From Prolixibacteraceae bacterium (GTDB lineage: Bacteria; Bacteroidota; Bacteroidia; Bacteroidales; Prolixibacteraceae): a DNA stretch of 64,000 bases. Shown here piece by piece: positions 20,131 through 28,676 of the stretch. The first letter of the stretch is position 1; each line of letters starts with the position of its first letter. The DNA lies in the NCBI GenBank assembly GCA_019720755.1, contig CP081303.1:1240001-1304000 (forward strand), read 5' to 3'. Made by a program: the position numbers and the translations under genes. The notes under the pieces were generated by a model. That model was not told where the DNA came from, made no database searches, and was given only the letters and a program-made list of their open reading frames with translations.

Positions 20131-20372
20131 AACAAATGTAGCACATCCAACCGTTGTAATATTAAAATCTTGAACATTAGTATTGGGCAATGTGATGAAG
20201 CTCCTGCATTACTCTTCCAGTCTTTTTCATAAATAAGTTCCAATTTCGGACGAAAAATTTCCCAATTGATAATGCTATTTAATTGCTCCAATGGATCTCC
20301 CATTTGCTGTAATATTTCTGGCCTAAGAATGTCATTGTATAAAATATCGTTATCTATAGTTTTATGTCTCAT
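20131..20372 (-). pseudogene. Truncated IS5-like transposase, N-terminal part
   Basis: About 80 codons (start at 20372) with the N-terminal IS5-type domain MGDPLEQLNSIINWEIFRP and CPILMFKILILQRL. The IS3 inverted repeat cuts the frame right after DVLHLF, and the rest of the gene is not on the other side of the IS3. The remainder was lost, probably by deletion. Confidence 0.75.
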
Positions 20373-20394
20373 AGTTCGAAATATCTTAATTATG

Positions 20395-20523
20395 ACAACA
20401 ATGAGCCAGTTTATAATACTAGATAATAGTCTGTTAGCACAGAGAGATACTCTGAGTTATGATGACAATGAGCCATTTTATAATGTTAAGTATGAGTTAA
20501 TTGATCCTGAACGGTTATTGTAA
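20395..20523 (+). pseudogene. Possible remnant of a gene 3' end
   Basis: A short open stretch ends SYDDNEPFYNVKYELIDPER-LL-stop and has coding-like composition, but no domain is recognisable. Two imperfect copies of a 26-base segment (ATGACAACAATGAGCCAGTT and ATGATGACAATGAGCCATTT) lie within it. It may be the end of a gene destroyed by the adjacent IS insertions. Low confidence. Confidence 0.25.
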
Positions 20524-20690
20524 AATTGGTTTTGGCTTATAATTATGTATAACTTAGTCTCATTCTCTTATACCTCATCCCCAAATGGTGTTACAGTATT
20601 TGAGAGGCATAACTAAATAAAATGAACAAATAGATGAAGAAGTAGCTTCTTCTTATAAAAATTAATAAACCATAAAATAGACACAATCAG

Positions 20691-22400
20691 ATGAATTTAA
20701 TGAAGAACTTTGTTCCGATGCTTTTGCTCGGGGCAGTGGGATGTAACAAATCTACTGAACCGGCCAAACAACGTCCCAATGTAATCGTGATCTTGACCGA
20801 TGACATGGGTTACCAAGATGTGGGTTTCAATGGGTGTAAAGATATTCCTACTCCCAATATAGATAGAGTAGCCAACGAAGGGGTCTGTTTTACCAATGGA
20901 TATGTTTCGTATAGTGTTTGTGGACCTAGTAGGGCGGGGCTTCTAACGGGTCGTTATCAAGAACGATTTGGTTTTGGTCGCAATCCGCTGTTTACTCCCA
21001 ATGATTCGAATCAAGGGGTTCCTTTAAGCGAAGAGATGATTCCTGCTACCTTAAAAAGAGAGGGGTATCGATCGATGGCTCTTGGTAAGTGGCATTTGGG
21101 AACGACACCAGAACTACATCCACGTAGTCGAGGATTTGATGAGTTTTTTGGCTTTCTTGGTGGAGGGCATATGTATTTCCCAAAGAACCTAAACTTAGAT
21201 GACTATCTGGATGTCAATTCGCAATCTGCAACTTATAGAACGAAGATTCTTCATAATGGGGAACGTGTAAGAGAGAAAGTGTATCTAACGGATGCCTTCT
21301 CAAGAGAGGCAGTCTCTTTTATCGATAAATCATCAAAAGAGCCATTCTTTCTATATTTAGCCTATAATGCACCTCATATGCCGCTTCAGGTAACCAAGAA
21401 ATATCTGGATCGTTTTTCCCATATCAAAAATCGCAGACGTCGTAAGTATGCTGCAATGGTTAGTGCTGTTGATGATGGGGTTGGGAACATTCTCGCAAAA
21501 CTTAAAGAGAAGGGCATAGAGGACAATACTATTGTTTTCTTCCTCTCAGATAATGGTGGTCCAGAAAAGTATAATGCTTCCAATAATGGAGTGCTGCGCG
21601 ACGGAAAACGTTCTTTATACGAAGGGGGAGTACATGTGCCTTTTGCCATGAGGTGGCCTGCACAGATCAAAGGGGGACAGGTATATAATAAACCTGTTAT
21701 TTCATTGGATATCTTCGCTACTGCAGTGGCTTATTCTGGAGCCAAACCAAAGAACCCATTGGATGGGGTAAATATTGTTCCTTATATTACGGGAGAGAAG
21801 AAAGGGACGCCTCATGAGCAGTTGGCATGGAGAACTTTTGATACCGGTTCTTATGCTTTGCGTTGTGGAGATAAAAAGATCATCAAAGTAGGAGACCAAC
21901 CGCAAGAGATTTATAATTTAAAGCAGGATATTGGAGAGACTACTCCTTTAGATAATGTTTCGGATCAAGAAAGAAGTGCTTTAAAGGATCGTGTTGATAG
22001 TTGGCAATCAGAACTAAAAGATCCTGTTTTCATCGGACTCCATCATGGCGACGAGTATGACAAACTACATCCCGAACGTTGGGTATATAAAAAGAGAATA
22101 GGAAATACCTACTATATCGATCCAGTGAATGGAAGTGATGACAACAGAGGGTTTAACAAGGAGACTGCGTTGAAAAGTTTTGATCGTTTTAAGAGGGTCA
22201 TTTTACTTCCTGGAGATACGGTAAAAGTTAAGTATGATGCAAACATCTTAACCTCGATCTCTTTCAAAGATGTTCAAGGGAAAGCAGGCAATCCTATTGT
22301 ATTCACCCATTATGGTTTTCCAAAGGGTGCAAAAAAAGATAGTTCGGCTTTGAATAAAATCTTATCTCCTCACGGAAAATATATAGAGATCATTCGCTAA
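20691..22400 (+). CDS. Lipoprotein sulfatase (S1) with C-terminal beta-helix-like fragment
   Basis: 569 residues. Lipoprotein signal with Cys18 (LLLGAVGCNK). Sulfatase domain from PNVIVILTDDMGYQDVGFNG, formylglycine motif C-G-P-S-R beginning at Cys77, then ALGKWHLG and FFLSDNGG. About residues 470-569 are not sulfatase: NTYYIDPVNGSDDNRGFNKE and LLPGDTVKV are typical of the start of a right-handed parallel beta-helix domain (DUF1565/pectate-lyase type), but the protein ends after only about 95 such residues. It is therefore a fusion with a truncated repeat domain, or the N-terminal cap alone has been kept. It probably works with the fucosidase and hexosaminidase upstream. A terminator follows. 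Confidence 0.88.
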   Translation: MNLMKNFVPMLLLGAVGCNKSTEPAKQRPNVIVILTDDMGYQDVGFNGCKDIPTPNIDRVANEGVCFTNGYVSYSVCGPSRAGLLTGRYQERFGFGRNPLFTPNDSNQGVPLSEEMIPATLKREGYRSMALGKWHLGTTPELHPRSRGFDEFFGFLGGGHMYFPKNLNLDDYLDVNSQSATYRTKILHNGERVREKVYLTDAFSREAVSFIDKSSKEPFFLYLAYNAPHMPLQVTKKYLDRFSHIKNRRRRKYAAMVSAVDDGVGNILAKLKEKGIEDNTIVFFLSDNGGPEKYNASNNGVLRDGKRSLYEGGVHVPFAMRWPAQIKGGQVYNKPVISLDIFATAVAYSGAKPKNPLDGVNIVPYITGEKKGTPHEQLAWRTFDTGSYALRCGDKKIIKVGDQPQEIYNLKQDIGETTPLDNVSDQERSALKDRVDSWQSELKDPVFIGLHHGDEYDKLHPERWVYKKRIGNTYYIDPVNGSDDNRGFNKETALKSFDRFKRVILLPGDTVKVKYDANILTSISFKDVQGKAGNPIVFTHYGFPKGAKKDSSALNKILSPHGKYIEIIR

Positions 22401-22426
22401 GTGAGTCGCGTTTATAGTATTTTTTA

Positions 22427-22454
22427 GATGGGCAAATTGAACGATTTGCCCATC
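22427..22454 (+). terminator. Terminator-like hairpin after the second sulfatase
   Basis: GATGGGCAAAT (22427-22437) pairs perfectly with ATTTGCCCATC (22444-22454) over 11 bp with a 6-base loop. A T-run is lacking. The rest of 22455-22921 holds no gene that I can support. Confidence 0.6.
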
Positions 22455-22921
22455 GTTGCAATATGGGGCTGTTTAGACAAATACGGTAAAGTTATCGGAG
22501 CTTTTTTGATTTACTATGCTTGTCTTTTTTTTCGTCGACAACCGTTTCTTTTGATTATTAGACTTTTGTTGAAATTAATGATGTGAACACAATGTGTTAC
22601 CCTAAAATGTCCTCTCAAAATCGGCTTATAGAATTAAATATACTCATTAAGAGTAAGCGTTTGGTGATTCACTTTTTTCGTATCTCTTACTCTCAATACT
22701 TCAGTAGTTTTTAGGCAACACTAGTCCCACATAATCGTATCTCTTTGACCACCTTTTGTAATTTCTTTAAGTTTGCACTTACACTAAACTTATACAGGGC
22801 TTGTTCATGAAATTTAAGCAGCGAAGACATTGTGTGTTTTATCAGTATTGTGCACAAGTTCTTCTTTTAAAATATTCAAGTTATTGTAGCTGTTTATTTT
22901 CATTAACTTACTGCATATAAA

Positions 22922-23963
22922 TAATGCGAATCAAGAGTTGGATTTCATATCTAACCAAGTGGTTTAATTGCCTATATATTAGACATTTATATTGTTTTTA
23001 TCCTTGAAAATCAGTATCTTATAGTTGTTTTCAAAGCGACTTTAAAATATGATAATCAAGGATAAGGACTTCAATTTAATAAAAATATACGATCTAATTT
23101 GTTATTATTTCGATGAGTTAAGATATTATTGTGAACGATTTAGTAACAATAACTCCCCTTGCTTTACTGATCAAGAGGTGATGACAATATATCTTTTTGG
23201 TGTTCAATATCAAGAATACACCAAGATAAATCAGATTCATAAATTTGCATGTGATTACTTGTCTGACTGGTTTCCAAATTTAGGATCTTATCAAGCATTT
23301 TGTAATCGCCTTAATTGTTTAGGTGGAGCTTTTACAAGATTGTCTGAGTTATTACTTGAAGACACTCAGCCTAATGATTGTATTATCGATCAATGTTTAT
23401 TTGATTCGATGCCAATTATAACGTGTTCTGGCAAACGAAAAGGCAAGGTGGCCAATGAAGTAACCAATAAAGGCTATTGCTCTACGAAAGGAGTTTACTA
23501 TTATGGCATGAAGCTTCATATGCTGGGGATAAGACGACAAGATGCTTTACCATTTCCAGAGCAAGTCCTTTTTACCCCTGCATCTGTGAACGATATTGTC
23601 GTTTACAAGGAGAGATGGTCAGAGATGCGGAACAGAACCTTCTTCGGAGATAAAATTTACATGCATAATGAATTTAACCAACAAGTGAGGAATCAGTATA
23701 ATTCAGAAATGTTGACACCTATTAAGGCAATAAAAGGGATGCCCTTGATAATCAAACAAAGAATAAAAGCAGCAGATGATTTGTATAATAGAGCTGTATC
23801 TAAAATTAGACAACCTATTGAAGCAATGTTCTCTTGGCTAATCGAAAAAACAGATATACAAAGAGCTAGTAAAGTAAGGTCTACAAAAGGATTAATGGTA
23901 CATGCATTCGGTAAACTAACTGCAACATTTCTTAATTATGTTTTGAACCCTTGATTCGCATTA
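22922..23963 (+). mobile_element. IS982-like insertion sequence
   Basis: About 1,042 bp. Left end TAATGCGAATCAAGAGTT and right end read inward TAATGCGAATCAAGGGTT match at 17 of 18 positions. CATATA occurs just outside both ends (22914-22919 and 23964-23969) and may be the target duplication, offset by two bases on the left. The family call rests on the transposase. Confidence 0.75.
23049..23954 (+). CDS. IS982-like DDE transposase
   Basis: 301 residues. The N-terminal part FTDQEVMTIYLFGVQYQEYT and FPNLGSYQAFCNRL resembles the IS982 family. Catalytic-type blocks are CIIDQCLFDSMP (first D), GYCSTKGVYYYGMKLHMLG, FGDKIYM (second D) and RQPIEAMFSWLIE (E). The stop lies at the right inverted repeat. 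It could alternatively be classed as a divergent IS5-like DDE protein. Confidence 0.75.
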   Translation: MIIKDKDFNLIKIYDLICYYFDELRYYCERFSNNNSPCFTDQEVMTIYLFGVQYQEYTKINQIHKFACDYLSDWFPNLGSYQAFCNRLNCLGGAFTRLSELLLEDTQPNDCIIDQCLFDSMPIITCSGKRKGKVANEVTNKGYCSTKGVYYYGMKLHMLGIRRQDALPFPEQVLFTPASVNDIVVYKERWSEMRNRTFFGDKIYMHNEFNQQVRNQYNSEMLTPIKAIKGMPLIIKQRIKAADDLYNRAVSKIRQPIEAMFSWLIEKTDIQRASKVRSTKGLMVHAFGKLTATFLNYVLNP

Positions 23964-24406
23964 CATATATTCCACTTCAAAAAGGTTTTATGTACATGAC
24001 AGCAATTATTGATGTTTTTAGTCGATATATTGTAGGTTGGAATTTATCAAACTCTCTTGATGCATCTGTAAGTATAGATGTTGTAAAGAATGCAGTAGAG
24101 AAGTATGGTAAGCCTGAAATACTTAATAGTGATCAAGGTAGTCAGTTTACTTCAGAAGCTTATTTAAATATATTAAAAGAGTATTGTATCGCCATAAGTG
24201 TGGACAGTAAAGGTAGAGCTCTGGATAACATCTATATCGAACGGTTTTGGAGAACAATCAAATATGATTACATTTATATCAATCCACCTTCTGATGGAAT
24301 AGCCTTATACAAAGGTATACAGAATTGGTTAGAACATTACCATTACAGAGCACACCAAGGAATTAATAGAAAAAAACCATTTGAGCTCTATAGTAAAGTG
24401 GCATAA
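23964..24406 (+). pseudogene. IS3-family transposase OrfB, 3' fragment
   Basis: Reads T-Y-I-P-L-Q-K-G-F-M-Y-M-T then AIIDVFSRYIVGW, ILNSDQGSQFTSEAY (second D) and GRALDNIYIERFWRTIKYDY (E), ending in the usual GINRKKPFELY. The part that should come before T-Y-I is absent left of the IS982-like element, so the gene was 5'-truncated before or during that insertion. A different IS3 lineage from the one at 18910-20131. Confidence 0.85.
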
Positions 24407-24414
24407 TACATTAA

Positions 24415-24860
24415 TTGTTTATGAAAGTTGGTTCAGTAAATCGAGGGTATTATACTATAAAGCCATGAAATTAAAGAGAGAATCAGCCAAGAACCAATAT
24501 CCTTTAAAAGAAAAATCAATATTTAAAGAACAGCTTTTATTACTGTTGAAAAATGACGAGTATGACGATCAGCTAGATGAGATCAAGACATTACGGAGTC
24601 GATTAATTAAAAGGATTGATAGTGTGTTTACTTTCTTAGAGTATTACGAAGTTTCTTTTGACAACAATGCATCCGAAAGGTCAATACGTAATATTAAAAT
24701 AAAACAAAAAGTATCTGCAGGTTATCGAACAGAAGAAGGAGCCCAAAGGTATGCCATGTTACGCTCTATTGTTGATACACTTAAAAAACAAGGAAAGAGT
24801 GTCGTGAGAATGATTGCTCATTGGTTATCTCAAAACCATCTTAAGGTCAGTTGGCAATAA
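24415..24860 (+). pseudogene. IS66 transposase (TnpC), C-terminal fragment
   Basis: Matches the last ~140 residues of IS66 transposases: SFDNNASERSIRNIKIKQKV, then GYRTEEGAQRYAMLRSIVDT. The upstream catalytic part is missing and the frame merges with the end of the IS3 fragment, so an ORF start at 24381 is not a real start. Confidence 0.75.
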
Positions 24861-24889
24861 AATAATTTACACATTATATATTTTCTGAA

Positions 24890-24913
24890 CCTCCATTCTT
24901 TAGCGAATGGAGG
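24890..24913 (+). terminator. Perfect hairpin between IS66 and intron remnants
   Basis: CCTCCATTC (24890-24898) pairs with GAATGGAGG (24905-24913) around a 6-base loop. No T-run follows. It may belong to an IS end or to the intron remnant. Confidence 0.4.
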
Positions 24914-24929
24914 CTAAACTATAAATGAA

Positions 24930-25331
24930 GCTGAGTAGTTACGTTTTAAGTTCTTAGGTTTTACGTTTCGTAATGATAAAGATCTTTATGGACGAGATCT
25001 CCGGTATATAAATATTGTACCGAACTCTGATTCAGAAAAAAAGCTACGAGGGAAAATATCAGATTATTTAAAAAGGCATGGACATAAAAACCCCACGGAG
25101 TTGGTACGAAGACTAAATAGCTTAGTGAGAGGCTGGATTAATTACTATGAAATAAGAGGAGTTACGAATACCTCATTAAGTAAGCGCAAGTTGCGATACT
25201 ACTTAAGTCAGAAACTGTTTCGATATTATCGACGTAAAAGTCAACGAAAATGTAGGCATTATGGACCTAATGCCTTTGAGACATTAGTTCGTTACTACGG
25301 ATTAATCGATCCTACCCAATACCATCCTTGA
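24930..25331 (+). pseudogene. Group II intron reverse transcriptase/maturase, C-terminal fragment
   Basis: The frame reads from about 24930 (after an in-frame TAG) as LRFKFLGFTFRNDKDLYGRD and continues to the maturase-specific segment LVRRLNSLVRGWINYYEI, ending YGLIDPTQYHP. This is the thumb/X (GIIM) region of bacterial group II intron proteins. The polymerase domain with its catalytic YADD is missing, so it is a 5'-truncated remnant. Confidence 0.85.
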
Positions 25332-25371
25332 TGACCTTATTTGTGAATGCTTTAGACGAAATATACAGGAA

Positions 25372-25450
25372 AGCCGTATGCGGGAAAACCGCACGTACGG
25401 ATTGATGAGGGGGCTGGAGTGCATCTATTATTGCACTCACAGCTCTACTC
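25372..25450 (+). ncRNA. Group II intron domains V and VI (3' end)
   Basis: AGCCGTATGCGGGAAAACCG followed by CACGTACGG folds as the conserved domain V hairpin with a GAAA tetraloop. GAGTGC and GCACTC then form domain VI. The intron end is about 25450. It follows the maturase fragment at the expected distance. Confidence 0.8.
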
Positions 25451-25464
25451 TACTGGACATAATT

Positions 25465-25530
25465 GGTCCCTGAGCTTGTCGAAGGGCTCAGGGACCACCT
25501 GTCGAAGGGCTTTGTGTCTTTGCGACTTCG
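25465..25530. repeat. Palindromic repeat (GAGCTTGTCGAAGG family), copy 4
   Basis: GGTCCCTGAGC (25465-25475) pairs perfectly with GCTCAGGGACC (25486-25496) around TTGTCGAAGG. It is followed by CCTGTCGAAGGGCTTTGTG and CTTTGCGACTTCGTGGTT, the latter also at 60671-60688. It sits directly after the group II intron end. Confidence 0.8.
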
Positions 25531-25615
25531 TGGTTCTTTTCCTAAGTCAAGCTTACCATTTTACCATTGGATGTTTAAGCTCTAATAGTTTAGGAAAAAT
25601 CCGTTTGATATTAAA

Positions 25616-26671
25616 CTATCGTTTGATAGGCCAGTGAAGTCCAAACTTAACTCCAACACGAAATTCATATAGTTGATGCAACGCTTTATAGTGATTCTCT
25701 TTAATGGTTCCATATTCTGTCCACCCACCTAATGCAAACAGATGAAAATTATCCTTTTCCCAAGGGTGAAGTTCCAAAAACATCAACATTTGCTGCTTAA
25801 AGCCTGTTTGGTTGGCTTCCACAAAACGAAATTTTTTGTCCGTCCCATTATCTATGTAATTGGGGATATATTTAAATCCAGGTCGAATCAATCCATGTCT
25901 CCATATACATTGAATGGGGGCAGCCACCACTCGCACCTTTTGAGGTGCAAAACCCGGTAGCCCGTTGTCTATTCCGAAATCTGTATCCATCAGGATATGT
26001 GGTAGATTCCAGTGCAGTCCGATCTTCGATGAGTAGCGCTCAAAATTGTCCTTCGAGTATCCAGCAAAGTTTAAACGAGTTTGGATGAGACCTTTTCCAA
26101 TATCGCCAGCCCAATAAAAGTTGAGAAGGAGTGGGTTTGTATTGCTTTTAGCTTCTACTCTAGATAGATCCCCATTTAAAATTTGGACTCCAAACTCCTG
26201 TAGTCCGATGCGATGAGATATTCTAAGTCCTGTTTTCCATACAGGAAAACCACAACTAAGTTCAGAATATGAATATACATCTCCTGGAAGATAAAATGCT
26301 TCATAAATCCCATTTAATACAGGTTGCTTTCCGATTACAAAAGACCAATGATTATAATCATACCCGATAAGTAGCATGTTGATGTGTGTGCTAACTCCCC
26401 CCTCACGGTTTAAATAGCCAGTAAACTCTTGCCTATAAAAACCATACAAATTGTTCGATAATCTCACGTCTGCATACATAATGAAGCCCTGCATCGAGTA
26501 CTCAGACTGACGAACTTTATTATCTTGTTGGTTTACTGGTGTGTTTCCATATTCCAACCGCCCATCAAAATTAAGATCAAATTTGTCAATTTCAATGTTT
26601 TTTTGGGCATATGATGCCCTGATTGATACTACCATAAGTAGAGTCAATACCAAGATTCCCTTTAGTTTCAT
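25616..26671 (-). CDS. Porin-like outer-membrane beta-barrel protein
   Basis: 351 residues with a signal peptide (ends near RASYAQ). Alternating aromatic/polar strands (YGFYRQEFTGYL, WSFVIGKQPVLNGIYEAFY, FGVQILNGD) resemble phosphate-selective or general porins of Bacteroidota. The C-terminus (YEFRVGVKFGLHWPIKR) is a strand with aromatic residues but ends in charged residues. It stands alone, 778 bases from the DUF4857-type gene. Substrate unknown. Confidence 0.6.
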   Translation of the reverse strand: MKLKGILVLTLLMVVSIRASYAQKNIEIDKFDLNFDGRLEYGNTPVNQQDNKVRQSEYSMQGFIMYADVRLSNNLYGFYRQEFTGYLNREGGVSTHINMLLIGYDYNHWSFVIGKQPVLNGIYEAFYLPGDVYSYSELSCGFPVWKTGLRISHRIGLQEFGVQILNGDLSRVEAKSNTNPLLLNFYWAGDIGKGLIQTRLNFAGYSKDNFERYSSKIGLHWNLPHILMDTDFGIDNGLPGFAPQKVRVVAAPIQCIWRHGLIRPGFKYIPNYIDNGTDKKFRFVEANQTGFKQQMLMFLELHPWEKDNFHLFALGGWTEYGTIKENHYKALHQLYEFRVGVKFGLHWPIKR

Positions 26672-27341
26672 TTCAGATTAAGTTACGTTATAATATATAG
26701 TCCAAACATGTATGAGTCAATTATCCTAATTATCCCCCCATTGAAATGAAAATTGAACAACCCTACATGATTGGACTATTATACTGTTAATTAAAAATTA
26801 AAGGTAATTTTCATAAATTAACATCCAATATTGTTGATAGGCAAATATTGACAAGTTGTAATAAAAGTGTTATAATTTAACTATATATTATAAAATTGAA
26901 GAATATTCGAAAACAGGACTTATAGTCTAAAATAGATTTTTAGTCGAAAAATGTTTGTTGTGTGTCGATTAATGGACTCTATTGATCTTTGAAAATGTGG
27001 TAGTTGTCTGTGGATAATGTTATAAATGCCATTCGGTTTTTCTAAATTGATTGTTTTTTATGAATTAAGTAGGTGAAATTGTAGGAGCTGTAAGGGGACA
27101 CTGGCAAGTCGGAGAAGTGAATTGTATTGGTGATACTCATCTCGGATAAGACAGACTAAAGTGACTAGTTTATGAATTGAATAGAAACAATCTCTTCTAT
27201 TATTTCTATGTAGAGGAGATAAAAAATATAAATAATAGCAAACACAAAGTCTTTAGAGACGAACTTGTTTACAACACAGTGAAAGCATAGGATCTGTTCG
27301 TTACTTAAATACCTTGAGCAGTTCTTGCTATATAATAAAAG
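26672..27341. other. Intergenic region, no gene seen
   Basis: AT-rich spacer upstream of the porin-like gene and downstream of the ABC operon. No ORF with recognisable features and no repeat of the families seen elsewhere. It must include the porin promoter at its left end. Confidence 0.5.
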
Positions 27342-27364
27342 AGGATGTCCTTTGGGGACATCCT
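27330..27364 (-). terminator. Terminator of the ABC transporter operon
   Basis: AGGATGTCC and GGACATCCT form a 9-bp perfect stem (27342-27350 and 27356-27364). Read on the minus strand it is followed by CTTTTATTATA. It lies about 85 bases after the stop of the DUF4857-like gene. Confidence 0.65.
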
Positions 27365-27449
27365 ACCAAATTGATTCTGAAATATATATTTAAGACTATA
27401 TCTATGAGATTATAAGTTGTGCAATAATGGATAGAATACAGCTCTAGAG

Positions 27450-28655
27450 TTATCTATTGAAAAGTAAAGATGCACAGAAACCAAATATCCCAGTTAAACA
27501 GGTCCAAACGATATTCTCTTTTTTTCGTCCTTTGTAAATTAGAAACATAATGAATGCAAAAAAGACATTTCCGACCAAAGCCCATCTACTGCCTAAATAA
27601 AATACAGGTTTTATAAAGGAAGAGTATGGAGAGGTAAAGTCCAAGGAGAATGGGAATAAGTACTTTGTGAAACTCCCTTTTGTCTTCGGATTTGTCTCTG
27701 TATATTGGTCCACAATACGATTGTCTGTTGTAGAAATCGCGATATTTTCCTTTCCATTTCGAGAGATTACACTGACACACCAATAGAGCGGATTGGCCAT
27801 AATAGAGAGATGGTTTGTCTCAGGATCAAATTTAGGGATTGGAATGGCATGAAATTGATATTGATTGGAGGTTAAAGAGTAAAGTTCGCCTTTCGTTCCA
27901 AATATAAAAGCATAAAAGCTCCTATCTGCTGGTTCTTGTGTCTCAATAAATAGCGGTGTGAGTCCATCTGGTATCGAAATCTTTCGAACAAATGGCTTCC
28001 CATTAACCATCTTTAGGTGAAACAGTTGATTTTGTCGATCCAAGATGAAATAGCCCTCCTCATAGGGTTTTCTTGGGTTTGGATTTCCTGCAAATTGTCT
28101 TGGAGGAAAACAGAAACCGTGAGATTCTAGAGCTTGTTGAAACTTTCTACTTTTTACCAGATCAACATCGCCACTATTGGGACGTAAGAACTCAATTTTA
28201 TCTGTAATGCGAAACATGTCGCCAGGCATCTCCAATCGTACGCGCCCCGATATCGATTCAAAGAGTGTATATAGTGGGATTTGAGGTCTATTCTTCTCTT
28301 TGGGGCTATAGTTGTAGTTGAAGGTTTTTAAATTGATTCTATCTGGAGTGATCTCTTGACCATCAATTTTTTCAGGCATACGTCCATCAGCCAAGAGTTG
28401 TCGACAGAAGAATAGAGGTAAGATGCTATCGAACTCAGATTGGGAATACTCTTTGCCTGTCACCACATTGCGTCGAACCAATCGTTCTTCTTTCTCATTG
28501 AATAGGACTGTACAGAATGCATGGTCCACAGAACTGTAGTAAGAGAAGACATTACTAGGTGCTTTGTCATAGACTAAGTGGTAGGTGTATGGCATGGCCC
28601 ATGATAGAATCACAGTGGTAATGATAATGATAAGGTATCGAATATTTTTCATCAT
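27450..28655 (-). CDS. DUF4857-like membrane-anchored protein of an ABC operon
   Basis: 401 residues. One N-terminal membrane segment (YLIIIITTVILSWAMPY), a long extracytoplasmic part with beta-propeller-like strands (EGYFILDRQNQLFHLKMVNG), and two C-terminal membrane segments (WALVGNVFFAFIMFLIY and VWTCLTGIFGFCASLLF). The order and position after an ABC ATPase and permease match the DUF4857 proteins known in Bacteroides. 21 bases separate it from the permease. Function unknown; probably an accessory part of the exporter. Confidence 0.65.
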   Translation of the reverse strand: MMKNIRYLIIIITTVILSWAMPYTYHLVYDKAPSNVFSYYSSVDHAFCTVLFNEKEERLVRRNVVTGKEYSQSEFDSILPLFFCRQLLADGRMPEKIDGQEITPDRINLKTFNYNYSPKEKNRPQIPLYTLFESISGRVRLEMPGDMFRITDKIEFLRPNSGDVDLVKSRKFQQALESHGFCFPPRQFAGNPNPRKPYEEGYFILDRQNQLFHLKMVNGKPFVRKISIPDGLTPLFIETQEPADRSFYAFIFGTKGELYSLTSNQYQFHAIPIPKFDPETNHLSIMANPLYWCVSVISRNGKENIAISTTDNRIVDQYTETNPKTKGSFTKYLFPFSLDFTSPYSSFIKPVFYLGSRWALVGNVFFAFIMFLIYKGRKKENIVWTCLTGIFGFCASLLFNR

Positions 28656-28676
28656 TTATAAATATTGGAAATGTTA

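Larger units (their letters stand above)
18910..20131 (-). mobile_element. Complete IS3-family insertion sequence (orfA plus orfB)
   Basis: About 1,222 bp. The left end TCGGACAATTAATTAAGCCAC and the right end read inward TCGGACAATTAGATAAAGCAC give 11 perfect terminal bases and further similarity. No exact target duplication is visible (flanks ATA and ACA), which suggests rearrangement after insertion. It interrupts an IS5-like transposase gene on its right side. Confidence 0.85.

Noticed and set aside
22455-22921. Search for the missing 5' half of the IS3 orfB left of the IS982-like element
   Set aside because: The sequence left of the element does not encode the expected upstream transposase residues, so the gene was not simply split by the insertion.
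23049-23954. Target-site duplication of the IS982-like element as certain
   Set aside because: CATATA lies on both sides but is offset by two bases from the inverted repeat on the left, so it is only a candidate.
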